Translations under genes and position numbers: made by a program | Part shown: piece after piece, positions 28,052-37,739 of the stretch | How the letters are laid out: every line of letters starts with the position of its first letter | Position numbering within the stretch: the first letter of the stretch is position 1 | Assembly: GCF_900186975.1 (NCBI RefSeq) | Contig: NZ_LT906441.1 | Coordinates: 372,001 to 436,000 of the forward strand | Direction of reading: 5' to 3' | From: Cutibacterium granulosum | Lineage (GTDB): Bacteria > Actinomycetota > Actinomycetes > Propionibacteriales > Propionibacteriaceae | DNA: 64,000 nt | The notes under the pieces: generated by a model | Told to the model about the DNA's origin: nothing | Database searches by the model: none | The model's input: the letters and a program-made list of their open reading frames with translations, nothing else

Positions 28052-28076
28052 TCGACGACACGCCGACCGTCGTCGA
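28052..28076 (+). terminator. Short hairpin after the acyltransferase gene
   Basis: TCGACGAC (28052-28059) pairs with GTCGTCGA (28069-28076); no T-run. Weak. Confidence 0.35.
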
Positions 28077-28197
28077 CAGGGATGGTTGAAGCTACTTCCG
28101 GCCACTCGTCCCAGAGCCGTCCGGGCACCGACCTTCACCTTGGCATTGCCCAGACCAAGCCGCCTTCACCCCCCCAAAAAATCGTAAGGAGCCCACG

Positions 28198-28689
28198 ATG
28201 AACGCCAAGGAGCCGCACAGACGAGTGGTTGCCGATCAACACATCATCTCGGTGAATCGCCGGGTCAGCGTCGACGGGCTCGACGAGTTCATCGACGAGG
28301 CGATGAACGGCATGGCGCGACTGCTGGAGGGCAACGGGTACCCGTTCGTCATCTACCACGATGGCCTGACGGTGGATTCCCCGGGAACCGTGGAGGTGTG
28401 CCAGCCCATCGACCCCGATTTCGGGCGTCGACTGGAGCTGCCCGAGGGAATCATTCGGCGGGTGGAGCCGGAGCATGTGGAAGCGTGGGTGACGGTGAGC
28501 CGGGCTGAGCTTGCCTTTCCCGAGATCGACGAGATCTACGCCGGCCTGGATGCCGACCTCACCGATCGCGGTTGGCAGCGCAACGGCGCTCCCCGCGAGG
28601 TGTATTGGGGTGAGTGGAACGATGCCGCCATCGACGATCCCACCTGCGACGTCTGCTTTCCCGTGGTGCCATACCCCGACGAGATGTGA
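28198..28689 (+). CDS. GyrI-like small-molecule-binding domain protein
   Basis: 163 residues with TAAGGAG upstream of the ATG. The pattern fits the GyrI-like/effector-binding fold: an N-terminal VVADQHIISVNRRVSVDGLDEFIDEAM, a middle YPFVIYHDG and VEVCQPI, and late AWVTVSRAELAFPEIDEIYAGLDADLTDRGWQ, REVYWGEW. No DNA-binding domain is attached. Such stand-alone domains bind small hydrophobic ligands; the ligand here is unknown. Confidence 0.7.
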   Translation: MNAKEPHRRVVADQHIISVNRRVSVDGLDEFIDEAMNGMARLLEGNGYPFVIYHDGLTVDSPGTVEVCQPIDPDFGRRLELPEGIIRRVEPEHVEAWVTVSRAELAFPEIDEIYAGLDADLTDRGWQRNGAPREVYWGEWNDAAIDDPTCDVCFPVVPYPDEM

Positions 28690-28910
28690 TGTGACTCGGA
28701 GACGCCATCTGCACAGCGTTCCCCTGCCGCTCACCCCAGAATCCGCTGACCACCCCAGAACCAGGCTGGATCAAGCACCGGCACTGGTGAGTACAGGGTT
28801 CGATGAACACAGGACCTGGTGCACACAGGGCGCGGCCTCAACAGAATCCGCACCTTCGGGTCGTCTCCCACAGGATCTGATGCGCACAGGGCACGGGGTC
28901 GAAAACCCAG

Positions 28911-28986
28911 AGCACGAAAATCCCAGCACGCCGTCCTTCGCGTCACTCAGATGCCTCGCCCACCCCTCGCCTGACAAAAATGTGCA
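28911..28986. repeat. Paired dyad repeat (28911 / 28972)
   Basis: AGCACGAAAATCCCA (degenerate) at 28911 and TGACAAAAATGTGCA at 28972; starts 61 bp apart. Confidence 0.6.
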
Positions 28987-29087
28987 CGCCGCTGGCAAAG
29001 CCCCATTGTTCAGAAACAACACTGTCAGACACAACTCCCCCACGACTCAAACACAGCAGCCTCCAACCACGCACTGACCAATCCCGG

Positions 29088-29163
29088 TGCACAAAAATCA
29101 CAGCTCACCGGTGCCACAGTCCCTCATCTGACTCATCCACCGCTCGCCTGACAATTTTGTGCA
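29088..29163. repeat. Paired dyad repeat (29088 / 29149)
   Basis: TGCACAAAAATCACA at 29088 and TGACAATTTTGTGCA at 29149; starts 61 bp apart. Confidence 0.75.
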
Positions 29164-29300
29164 TCCACCACGGACCTCACTCCCAGACTCCATGAGCTTT
29201 CCGGCTCCACCACCCTTTTCGATCAGCCGCGTCCCGCCTCGTGGCATCCGGGTGCACAAAACTCTCGGCTCGCGAGCTCGCTGGGCACCCATGAACCCCG

Positions 29301-29306
29301 TATGGT
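29301..29306 (+). promoter_or_regulatory. -10 box TATGGT of a leaderless start
   Basis: Six bases before GTG 29313. Confidence 0.6.
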
Positions 29307-29312
29307 TGAGGG

Positions 29313-30482
29313 GTGACGATTCAGGTACGACGTATCTCTGCCGATCAACATCTGGCTTTTCTACAGGACTGGGCGAGCCCGGGGTCGCAGGCATGCGAAA
29401 CGGTGAGTTTCCTACAGACCCCTGCTTGGGCGCAGGTGAAAACCGACTGGCGCTCTGAGTCCATCGGAATCGTGCGGGACGGCACCGAACTGCTTGGTGT
29501 CGGCCTGGTGCTCTACCGTCAGGTGCCCAAGTTGCACCGCTACCTGGCCTACCTGCCCGAGGGCCCGGTGGTGGACTGGTCCTCCCCTGAGCTGCCAGAA
29601 TTCCTCACCGCCCTGCGCAGCCACGTGAAGTCTCGCGGCGCCTTCGCCCTGCGCATCGGCCCCACCCTGCCACATCGCGTGTGGGCCAAGGACACCATCA
29701 AGGCGGCCATCGCCGACGAGTCCGTCACGGCACTGTCCGAGGTGCCTACCGACCGGACGAACCGCCGAGCAACCTACCTGACCAACCAGCTGCGCCACCT
29801 GGGGTGGCGTCCACCAAAGGATGAGCAGGGATTCGCCGCCGGCCAACCCAAGTTCAACTTCCAGCTGCCCCTCGTGCGGTGGAAGGACGGCGAGCGGGTG
29901 CGTCTGAGCGAGGACGAGGTGCTGGCTGGAATGAATCAGCTGTGGCGCCGAAACATTCGCAAGGCCGCCAAGAAGGGCGTCGAGGTGGTCACCGGTGGTC
30001 GGGACGACCTGGCTGCCTTCCACACCGTCTATCTGGAGACTGCCGAGCGCGACGGTTTCACCCCACGTCCGCTGGAGTACTTCGAACACATGTGGGACGC
30101 CCTCAATGCCGAGGATCCCGATCGGATGCACGTCTACCTGGCTCGCCACGAGGGCGACGTCGTCGCCGCGACAACGTGGATCCACGTGGGCCGGCACTGT
30201 TGGTACTCCTACGGCGCCTCCACCAACGCCAAGCGCGAGGTACGCGGGTCGAACGCCATCCAGTGGCAGATGATCCAGGACGCGATGGCGGTCGACGCCG
30301 ATGTCTACGACATGCGCGGCATCACCGAGGGATTGACCGCCGACGATCCCGAGCTCGGCCTCATCAAGTTCAAGGTGGGCTCGGGCGGGCAGGCCGTGAG
30401 CTACATCGGCGAGTGGGACCTCGTCATCGATCCACTGCTCTACAAGGCCTTCGACCTCTACATGGAGCGGAGGAGCCGATGA
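29313..30482 (+). CDS. FemABX-family peptidoglycan bridge aminoacyltransferase
   Basis: 389 residues starting at GTG 29313, six bases after a TATGGT -10 box. The family adds amino acids from tRNA to lipid-linked peptidoglycan precursors. Visible features: SFLQTPAWAQVKTDW near the start, LPEGPVVDWS, a Lys/Arg-rich segment LWRRNIRKAAKKGVEV, and the C-terminal GNAT-like half with AATTWIHVGRHCWYSYGAS and DMRGITEGL...GLIKFKVGSGG. Its stop overlaps the next gene (ATGA). The amino acid added is unknown. Confidence 0.88.
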   Translation: MTIQVRRISADQHLAFLQDWASPGSQACETVSFLQTPAWAQVKTDWRSESIGIVRDGTELLGVGLVLYRQVPKLHRYLAYLPEGPVVDWSSPELPEFLTALRSHVKSRGAFALRIGPTLPHRVWAKDTIKAAIADESVTALSEVPTDRTNRRATYLTNQLRHLGWRPPKDEQGFAAGQPKFNFQLPLVRWKDGERVRLSEDEVLAGMNQLWRRNIRKAAKKGVEVVTGGRDDLAAFHTVYLETAERDGFTPRPLEYFEHMWDALNAEDPDRMHVYLARHEGDVVAATTWIHVGRHCWYSYGASTNAKREVRGSNAIQWQMIQDAMAVDADVYDMRGITEGLTADDPELGLIKFKVGSGGQAVSYIGEWDLVIDPLLYKAFDLYMERRSR

Positions 30483-31533
30483 GTCTCGTCATGCACGTCG
30501 ATACCGCAGCCTGGCGTTCGCACCAGGGTGCCGTTCTGGCCGGCGACCGGCTGACCGTACCGGTGATCAAGGGCAATGGTTACGGGTTCGGGCTGGAGCG
30601 GCTGGCTGGTGAGGCGGCACGTCTGACGGCGGACGTCGTCGCCGTGGGGACGGCCGGTGAGGTCGCGGCAGTGCGCGCCGGCGGGTTCACCGGCGATGTC
30701 GTCGTGTTGACGCCGTGGCGGCCCGGCGACCCGATCGTCGAGCAGATGTTGGACGAGGCCGCCCAGAGTGGTTCGGGGTCATCATGACGGTCTCGCGGGT
30801 AGCGGACGCCCAGGCGCTGGCTGACTCACGCCCCGGACTACGGGTGATACTGGAGGTCCTCACCTCGATGCTGCGCTTCGGGCTGGCACCCCAGGAGTTC
30901 CGTCATGCTGTGACCGTCTGCCAGGACCGCTTGGAGATCGTCGGCTGGACGATCCACCTGCCCATGACAGGTGAGCACCTGCAGGAGGCCACCGATCTTG
31001 CTACCTCGGCCGTGGCGGCCTGCAAGGTCCCGTTGTGGGTCTCGCACCTGGACGACGACGAGCTCGACGTGCTGCGTCATCGGATGCCGGTGACGGTGCG
31101 ACGCCGGGTCGGTACGCATCTGTGGCTGGGTGGCACGGATGCCTACCGTTACACCTCGAGTGTCACCGACGTGCACCAGGTGAGCCGTGGCGAGCGGGTG
31201 GGCTACTGGCAGCGCGCCGTTCCCGATCCGCGTGGCGGCCAGGTGGTCGTCGTCGACGGGGGCACGAGCCACGGGGTGGCGATGAGCGCCCCGACCCCGG
31301 GCGCTTCGGTGCGCCAGCAGCTCACGGCTGCTGCGGGTGGTCTGCTCAACGCCTCCCGGCTGGCCCTGTCACCGTTCAGCGTTGGGGGACGCAAACGGTT
31401 CTTCGTCGAACCACCCCACATGCAGGCCAGTCTGGTCTGGGTGCCGGGTGGGGTGAGCGTCGCCGTGGGTGACGAGATCGACGTCACGATGCGTGCCACC
31501 ACGGCCACCCCGGACGCGATCGTCCTGGAGTGA
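30479..31533 (+). pseudogene. Alanine racemase-like PLP protein, interrupted by a frameshift
   Basis: The gene starts at the ATG overlapping the FemX-like stop. Frame one gives residues 1-102 with the PLP lysine Lys31 in VPVIKGNGYGFG, then ends in QSGSGSS-stop at 30787. The rest of the protein continues in the -1 frame from about 30770 (GVIMTVSRVADAQAL) to 31533, including GYWQRAVPDPRGG and VVVDGGTSHG. Restoring one G in the run TCGGGGTC (near 30775) would give one open frame of about 352 codons, slightly short of usual alanine racemases. It may be a real inactivating deletion, a phase-variable tract, programmed frameshifting or a sequencing error. Confidence 0.75.
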
Positions 31534-32134
31534 CCGGCCACTCATTGCCTCGGGGCCAACGCACGTCCGGTGAGGCCGTCCAGCCCACCGACCCTCTACA
31601 GCTCAGGTGATTTGCGGAGCGGAACGGCTCGCCACTCGTGCACGAGGCGAGGCACCCCTGCCAGAACGTGTCCAGTCACACTGGCTCTCGCACCCAGTGG
31701 TGCCGCCCTGAGAATCGAAGGATCACAGGACTCGACCGGATCATGCTCGCGCCCCCACGACACACGTCCGGTGCTGCACTTGGGGCCTGACCTATTCTGT
31801 GCCAGTCGCGCCCTTTGCCCCTACGCCCCCGGTGAGCCCAGCACTCATTCACCAGTTGGGACGCGAAGCTTTCCTGCGCCCACGCCTGATGAACCTGTGG
31901 GTCGACAGACAACCGGCCTGCGTCTACCTCGGTACTCCCGTGCCTCAAGAGAGGGGGACCGTCCAGTGGCGCTCTCGCGGTCATGGAAGAGGATGCCGCC
32001 ACTGGCACTTGACGGCTCGGCATGTCACCGACGACCCGATGGCCACCAAGTGGCCCCATCCTCTGCCCAGGGGCAGCTGCCAATCACGAATTGCTGGGCC
32101 CGAAATCAGGGCCAGTCACGATGTCGGATCGCAA
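31534..32134. other. Intergenic, no gene seen
   Basis: About 600 bases between convergent genes; no dyad repeat and no convincing reading frame. Confidence 0.5.
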
Positions 32135-32170
32135 AATCCGGGGCCGCCCCACGCAGGGCAGCCCCGGATT
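32135..32170 (-). terminator. Terminator of the glpABC operon
   Basis: AATCCGGGGC (32135-32144) pairs with GCCCCGGATT (32161-32170), with an inner GCCCC/GGGC pairing. On the minus strand it is followed by TTTTGC, 50 bases after the glpC stop. Confidence 0.85.
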
Positions 32171-32219
32171 CACATGTCACTCGGTCGAACCGGACCGCAG
32201 CCGATCAACCGGCTCTCAC

Positions 32220-33470
32220 TCAGTCGAGCAGGTTGTCCGACAGTCCCAGAGCCTGGTGCAGCAGCCACACCGGGTGGACGATCTTCACACCCGAGGACTT
32301 GGTGATCTGCCAGCGACAGGTCTCGGTGTCGCAGACACCGACGCCCTCGTTGTACTCACGCATGTGCTCGAAGACCTTGGCGCCGATCTTCTGGGAGACG
32401 TCGTAGCGCTCGGCCTTGAGGCCATAGGTACCAGCGATACCGCAGCAGGGCTCGTTGGACTCCAGCACCTTGACGCCCGGGATGAGCTCCATGAGCTGCA
32501 CGGCCGGGAATCCCATGCCCTGGCTCTTGACCTGGCAGGGCTGATGGTACGGCACGGTGAGATCGAGCGGCTTGAGGTCGCTGAGGTCGATCTCGCCGTT
32601 GCGGTACTCCTCCATGAGGAATTCACAGAAGTCGAACGAGCGCACCGACACGTCGTGCAGACGCGGGTCGTCGACACCCATGATCTCGTGGGCCTCGTGC
32701 TTGATCATGCCGATGCAGGAACCCGAGGAGGACACCACCGGGATGCCCTTGCCACGCGCAATGATCTTGTCGCAGATGTCGAGCAGGGTCTTGGTGGACT
32801 GCTTGAACAGACCGTTGGACTGCTGGGCCAGGCCACAGCAGCCCTGCTTGGGCACGAGCACCTCGTAGCCCAGGTGCTCGAGCACCTCGATGGACTTCAC
32901 GGAGGTCTCAGTCTCGAAGTAGCCGCCGGCGCAGCCCTGGAAGAAGATCACCGGGCCCTTGGTGGGCTTGGTGGCAGGCTTGTGCTTGCGGATCCACTTG
33001 GAGAGGGTCTCGGTGTGGGCCTCGGGCATCGGGGCCTCGCGGTGCACCTTGATGATCTTCTCGACGGCGAAGCGAATCGGTTTCTGCTTGAGGCCCCAGT
33101 TGGCCAGCGGAGCGATCGGGGAGAGCACCTTGCCCTCGAGCACCGTGAGCGGGATGAGACGGTCACGCAACGGAACACCGTTCTGGTGCTTCATCTTGGC
33201 AGCGGCCTGCTCGTTGAGCTCGGCGATCTTCACACCCTGCGGGCAGTGCAGGGTGCAGATGCCGCAGAAGTTGCACCACTCGAGGGAGTTGTCCACCGAG
33301 GCTCCGTCACGGAACCGCTCGGCCTGCGGACCGTTGTACTTCGGGCCGGTGTACAGCGGGGTCGCCTTGGCGACCGGACACATCGTCTCGCAGATGGTGC
33401 ACTTGACGCATGCGTCCAGCGAGGCCCGGGAGGCCTCGTGGCCAGAAAATGTCTCTTCGATGACGCCCAT
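32220..33470 (-). CDS. glpC: Anaerobic glycerol-3-phosphate dehydrogenase subunit C (Fe-S)
   Basis: 416 residues. Two [4Fe-4S] motifs at the N-terminus: Cys21/24/27/31 (CVKCTICETMCP) and Cys66/69/72/76 (CNFCGICTLHCP). Two CCG-domain repeats follow (QGCCGLAQQ and EPCCGIAGTYG). It is the membrane-associated electron-transfer subunit that passes electrons from GlpAB to the menaquinone pool. It starts two bases after the glpB stop. Confidence 0.95.
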   Translation of the reverse strand: MGVIEETFSGHEASRASLDACVKCTICETMCPVAKATPLYTGPKYNGPQAERFRDGASVDNSLEWCNFCGICTLHCPQGVKIAELNEQAAAKMKHQNGVPLRDRLIPLTVLEGKVLSPIAPLANWGLKQKPIRFAVEKIIKVHREAPMPEAHTETLSKWIRKHKPATKPTKGPVIFFQGCAGGYFETETSVKSIEVLEHLGYEVLVPKQGCCGLAQQSNGLFKQSTKTLLDICDKIIARGKGIPVVSSSGSCIGMIKHEAHEIMGVDDPRLHDVSVRSFDFCEFLMEEYRNGEIDLSDLKPLDLTVPYHQPCQVKSQGMGFPAVQLMELIPGVKVLESNEPCCGIAGTYGLKAERYDVSQKIGAKVFEHMREYNEGVGVCDTETCRWQITKSSGVKIVHPVWLLHQALGLSDNLLD

Positions 33471-33472
33471 GA

Positions 33473-34810
33473 TCAGTTCCTCTCCGCAGCAGTGACGCCC
33501 AGCTGGGCAGCGACGGCGTCAGCGGCCTTGATCGCCGATCCCAGCGCGATTCCCTCACCGGACTTCTCCTGCCAACGAGTTGCGCCGGCAATCACGCCAC
33601 CAGCAGCGAAAACGTTGGTGTAGACGGGCTTGCCGTCATGAATGGCACGCATGTCCTCATCGACGTCGACGCCGGAGAGGAACAGCGGCTGTGGATCGCC
33701 CCAGTAGTCGCCGTGCGTCAGGTTCTCCGCCTTGGCACCCTCGGGCATCTTCACTGGCAGGTCGAGAATCGTGTCGTGCAGCTCGTAGTGCGAGTCGAGC
33801 TGCAGGGCACCGGACTCGAAACCGCCGGCGGCCAGCACGAAGGCGTCGGCCTTGAGCTCACGCTCGTGTCCGGTGGTGTGCAGGGTGATCGACTCCAGCT
33901 TGCCGTCGGATCCGGCGGTGGCCCCGACGACCTTGGTGCCGAGCATGTAGTCGACACGCTCATCCTTGGCGAGCTTGACCAGCCGATTGTTCATGCGCAT
34001 GCCGGGCACGGACGGCGGCAGCGAGGCGATCTCGAAGACGTCGGTGCCCAGGATGGCGCGGGCGTCGGCCAGCACCTCGTCATGGTTGTCGATACCGAGG
34101 ATGGCCGGCAGACCGACGACCTCTCCGGGATTGACGAATGCCTTGAGCCCCTCGAGGAAGATCTTGCGCACCTCGGGATCGTCAAGGCGACGAGCCAGGT
34201 TGAGGCCGGTGGCGTCGTACTCGCCGGGACGAGCCTCGAAGTCCACCATGACGGCACGAACCTGCGGCTTGCCACCATCGGGCAGGACGGTGCGCGAAAG
34301 GTTCTGCGCGATGAGCGAGGGATGGAAGTCCTTGTACTGGGCCACGCCGATGATGACCATCTTGGCGTCGCCATGCAGCACGCCGGCCTTCATGGACTCG
34401 GGGATGAACGCCGTCGGACGGGCGGCACCCACCGCGGTCGGCACGAGGACGTTCTCATCGGCAGAGCCGCTGACGAGCTTCTCACCGAGGATCTCGGACA
34501 GCAGCTCGACGCCGGAACGCACCGCCTCGACGCCGATCTTGGCGTACGGGTGCTCGGGGTGCTTGGCCGCGAAGGCCTCGATGCCCTTGGCGGGGTTGGT
34601 GACCCGCTCAGGGTCGTAGCCCAGCAGATCGATGGTGCCCTGGCCCAGCTGCAGGCCGCCGACACCCTTGGTGACCAAGGTCACGCGTGCTCCAGCGCGG
34701 CGCAGACGCAGCGCGGTGACGAGCCCGGCGAGACCGGCGCCGATGACGGCGACATGAGGCGCGTTGGCCCGGGCAACGGTGATGGACTCAGGTGCTGCAG
34801 TGGCGGTCAC
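33473..34810 (-). CDS. glpB: Anaerobic glycerol-3-phosphate dehydrogenase subunit B
   Basis: 445 residues from a GTG that overlaps the glpA stop (GTGA). An N-terminal flavin-type nucleotide-binding loop (VAVIGAGLAGLVTALRLRRAGARVTLV) is followed by GLQLGQGTIDLLGY and a late GGFESGALQLDSHYELHDTILDLP, matching GlpB. With GlpA it forms the catalytic dimer of the anaerobic enzyme. The tight overlaps mark a single operon. Confidence 0.93.
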   Translation of the reverse strand: MTATAAPESITVARANAPHVAVIGAGLAGLVTALRLRRAGARVTLVTKGVGGLQLGQGTIDLLGYDPERVTNPAKGIEAFAAKHPEHPYAKIGVEAVRSGVELLSEILGEKLVSGSADENVLVPTAVGAARPTAFIPESMKAGVLHGDAKMVIIGVAQYKDFHPSLIAQNLSRTVLPDGGKPQVRAVMVDFEARPGEYDATGLNLARRLDDPEVRKIFLEGLKAFVNPGEVVGLPAILGIDNHDEVLADARAILGTDVFEIASLPPSVPGMRMNNRLVKLAKDERVDYMLGTKVVGATAGSDGKLESITLHTTGHERELKADAFVLAAGGFESGALQLDSHYELHDTILDLPVKMPEGAKAENLTHGDYWGDPQPLFLSGVDVDEDMRAIHDGKPVYTNVFAAGGVIAGATRWQEKSGEGIALGSAIKAADAVAAQLGVTAAERN

Positions 34811-36441
34811 AGTACAACCTCGCTCTCGGGGACCGGAAGGTGCTCGACGTCGAAGGTCCCCTGGAAGATCCAGTCGTCGAGAGCGGTCTGGCGAACCTGC
34901 TCACCGTAGAGGATCGGCCACAGACCGATCCACCGGTTCTTGAGGAACAGGCGCAGCAGGCCGGTGGCACGCTCGGCGTCAATGGCACCCTCCTCGAGGG
35001 CGACGCCGGTGGCGCGCATGGAGCAGAAGCCACCCTGGCAGGGCCCCATGCCCAGACGCAGCTGACGACGCAGGTCGTCGAAGGTGGCGTCCGGCTGCTC
35101 GGCCAGCAGATCGGTGAAGGCCTTGCGACTCATGAGCTCACACTCACAGATCACCTGGTCGTCGATCTTGGACTTGGCGGGCACCTTGGCAGGGTCACCG
35201 CCGCGCACCAGGCCGGTGGCGGCACGACGCTCCTCGTTCTCACCCAGGCGATGGGTGATGAGGTAGTTCTTGCCGGAGGTCGAGCCGGGCACGGCCTCCT
35301 CGGCGGTGCGGCAGGGGCGATCGTCGCCCAGCTGCTCGACCATGACGTCGACGATGTTCTTGGCCATGAGGCGGTACGTGGTGAGCTTGCCGCCGATGAT
35401 GGAGGCGATGCCCTTGACGCCGTCACGGGAGCCGTGGTCGAGGATGCTCATGCCGCGCGACATGTGCCGGGTGTCGGAAGCTGCCACGCGCTTGTCCTTG
35501 AACAGCGGGCGGGCGCCCGACCAGGCGTGCACGGCGCGGGACTCGCGGAACCCGGGGATGAGGGCCTCGCCGGAGTCGAGCATCTGCTGCACCTCGTTGC
35601 GAGGAATCGGCAGACGATCCGGGTCCTCTTCCTTGACGTCGGTGGTACCGATGATCGACACGGTGTGCACCGGCACGAGGATGTCACCGTCGGCCGGGTA
35701 GATACACCGGTTGACGACGGTGTTCACCAGACGGTGGTTCATGGCGATCATGATGCCGCGACCGGCGACGACGTCGACGTCGTGACATCCGACCATCTCG
35801 GCGATCTTGCCGGCCCACGGGCCAGCGGCGTTGAGGACGAACTTGGTGTTGATGGTGATCTGCTCGCCCGTCTTGAGGGCGGTGGCCTTGACGGCGGAGA
35901 CCTGGTCCCCGTCCAGCTCGATGCCGGTCACCTCGTGGTAGGTGAGGATCTGGGCGCCGTAGTCCTCGGCGGAGTGGGCGGCTCCCCACACCATCTGCCA
36001 GCCATCGACGGTGCCGTCCTGCACCGCGAAGGCACGTTTGATCCCGGGGTTGAGGCGGGGCTCACGACGAAGTGCCTCACCAACGGTGATCTCCTCGAAG
36101 GGCACCTTGGCAGCGGTGGCCCCTTCAACCCAACGATCTGAGAAGTCGAGGTCGTCCTCCGGGGTGACGACGAAGAGTCCGCCGGTGCTCTCGACCGCGT
36201 CTGCGTTGATCCGCGTGACGATGGCGTTCTCCTCGGCGCACTCGGTGGCCGACTGCTGGTCAGAGACGACGTAACGTCCACCGGAATGCAGCAGGCCGTG
36301 ATACCGGCCCGTGGTGCCCTGGCCGAGGTCGGCCCTGTCGAGCAGAATGGCGGAATACCCGCGCATTGCTACATCCCGGACAACGCCTGCCCCGGTGGCA
36401 CCGCCACCGATGACGACGACATCCGCCTCCATGGTTCTCAT
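34807..36441 (-). CDS. glpA: Anaerobic glycerol-3-phosphate dehydrogenase subunit A
   Basis: 544 residues; GGAGGGA lies about ten bases before ATG 36441. The FAD fold starts VVVIGGGATGAGVVRDVAMRGYSAILLDRADLGQGTTGR, and SIIGTTD and SIIGGKLTTYRLMAKNIVD are family motifs. The C-terminal BFD-like [2Fe-2S] domain shows CECE and GMGPCQGGFC. It oxidises glycerol-3-phosphate to dihydroxyacetone phosphate under anaerobic conditions. First gene of glpABC; a perfect 18-bp palindrome lies about 170 bases upstream. Confidence 0.96.
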   Translation of the reverse strand: MRTMEADVVVIGGGATGAGVVRDVAMRGYSAILLDRADLGQGTTGRYHGLLHSGGRYVVSDQQSATECAEENAIVTRINADAVESTGGLFVVTPEDDLDFSDRWVEGATAAKVPFEEITVGEALRREPRLNPGIKRAFAVQDGTVDGWQMVWGAAHSAEDYGAQILTYHEVTGIELDGDQVSAVKATALKTGEQITINTKFVLNAAGPWAGKIAEMVGCHDVDVVAGRGIMIAMNHRLVNTVVNRCIYPADGDILVPVHTVSIIGTTDVKEEDPDRLPIPRNEVQQMLDSGEALIPGFRESRAVHAWSGARPLFKDKRVAASDTRHMSRGMSILDHGSRDGVKGIASIIGGKLTTYRLMAKNIVDVMVEQLGDDRPCRTAEEAVPGSTSGKNYLITHRLGENEERRAATGLVRGGDPAKVPAKSKIDDQVICECELMSRKAFTDLLAEQPDATFDDLRRQLRLGMGPCQGGFCSMRATGVALEEGAIDAERATGLLRLFLKNRWIGLWPILYGEQVRQTALDDWIFQGTFDVEHLPVPESEVVL

Positions 36442-36612
36442 AAGTAGTACTCCCTCCGGGTGCGCGGCCCGGGTTCTGGCTGGCTCTCGCCTGCGACACT
36501 GTCAGGTTTGTCATCAAGACTACGAGACGCCATGCATCTGTGCCTATGCGCCCTGCCAACGTGCATGAATTCCGACACGTGAAGAACGGACGTGCAGGCC
36601 GGAGGAAATATG

Positions 36613-36630
36613 TGCATCCCATGGGATGCA
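36613..36630. promoter_or_regulatory. Perfect 18-bp palindrome upstream of glpABC
   Basis: TGCATCCCATGGGATGCA is exactly self-complementary. It may be an operator; no regulator is identifiable. Confidence 0.5.
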
Positions 36631-36870
36631 TCAGGAGGTGCTGGGCTGGACGAGCCAATCGAGAACGAGTGGAGCGGTGCCCGTCGTCATGGAGTGTGAC
36701 GCCCATCGTCTTGAGGCGATGGAGGCACATGCGCCGAGCTGATCGAGGACGGACACCTGACGAGCGATGGGCAACCTGATCGGGAGCGGACAATCTGACC
36801 GAGGGATGGGCAACCTGACCGGACGGACACCATGGACAAGATCTGGGTGTCGACTGTCCACCGACCGTGA

Positions 36871-36946
36871 TGACCATTTTTGTCAGGCCAGAGGGCATCG
36901 AGTCACTGCAGTGCAGCTGAGTCTCCCCGCGTGACATTTTTCGACA
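36871..36946. repeat. Paired dyad repeat (36871 / 36932)
   Basis: TGACCATTTTTGTCA at 36871 and TGACATTTTTCGACA at 36932; starts 61 bp apart. Confidence 0.85.
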
Positions 36947-37073
36947 CCTCACAGTTCGCACCCGTCTCAAGAGATCTCGTGTTTCCACTGCACCGCTGCG
37001 TGAGGAGAGAGGCGTTGAGTGAGACGTGGCGTGGCTCGTGCCTGGCGCTGAAAGACCTCCGCACTGTCTCCCA

Positions 37074-37149
37074 TGACAATTTTCATCCGGTCACGAAGGA
37101 CCAGGCACCGCGATGCGGCCGTTCTCTGCCAACCGACATTTTTCGACAT
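37074..37149. repeat. Paired dyad repeat (37074 / 37134)
   Basis: TGACAATTTTCA at 37074 and CGACATTTTTCGACA at 37134; starts 60 bp apart. Confidence 0.85.
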
Positions 37150-37252
37150 GCCCTCAACCGAGCTTCCTCCACAGAGAGAATCGCGCGCTCACCACGGCAG
37201 AACCGCTCTTCGTACCCACCACTCCAAGGCGTGGGGTGACCGAAAGCGGAAC

Positions 37253-37267
37253 TACCGAAAATTGACA
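37253..37267. repeat. Solitary dyad repeat
   Basis: TACCGAAAATTGACA with no clear partner. Confidence 0.45.
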
Positions 37268-37431
37268 GCCAGTGATCAGCGGATGGCTGGTCCCGACCAC
37301 GGCTCGTCAGACACCTGACCGGCGACGAGGCGCGAGTCCTGGCGAGGCGCCTCGCACCGATGGAACCAGATCAACTCACCACAGATGTCTCCCACGAATC
37401 GGAGATGACCCCCGCAAGAGATTCCCGTCAA

Positions 37432-37508
37432 TGACGATTTTCACCGTGCCATGCGGTAGCGAGGTACTCCCATGCATCCCACCAGCACCACTCGACATTT
37501 TTTGACAC
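37432..37508. repeat. Paired dyad repeat (37432 / 37493)
   Basis: TGACGATTTTCA at 37432 and CGACATTTTTTGACA at 37493; starts 61 bp apart. Confidence 0.85.
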
Positions 37509-37739
37509 GCTGCCCATCCAGCATGTCCATCGCCCGAGGTGCATCCGCCTTGTCACACGTCACGGCGCAAGGAATCCACGATGCCGAGCTGCGACGTCTC
37601 CTATGCGCTGACCGGCAAGATCCTGCCTCGGGGAAGCTGGGCGCATGGGCCCACGCGCATCACCCATTTACACTTCTGTCAGCCACCCGGTGTCCAGTCA
37701 CACCACAACCATGCCCGACACAGCCGAGATGAAAGCCAC

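Larger units (their letters stand above)
28690..29300. other. Intergenic repeat-rich region
   Basis: About 600 bases without a gene. It holds the dyad pairs 28911-28986 and 29088-29163, further dyad-like sequence near 29008-29028 and a loose copy at 29253. Confidence 0.6.
36871..37200 (+). repeat. Long direct repeat, copy 1 (left of DUF2079 gene)
   Basis: Contains, in order: dyad pair 36871/36932, a spacer, and dyad pair 37074/37134. Blocks shared with 39441-39820 include CACTGCAGTGCAGC, GACATTTTTCGACAC, CCAACCGACATTTTTCGACA and GAGAATCGCGCGCTCACCAC versus GAGAACTCGCGCGCCCACCAC. Confidence 0.75.
36442..37739. other. 1.3-kb repeat-rich non-coding region
   Basis: Holds a perfect palindrome (36613-36630) and three dyad pairs (36871, 37074, 37432). 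The part 36871-37200 is homologous to 39441-39820 on the other side of the DUF2079 gene. No credible gene. Confidence 0.7.
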
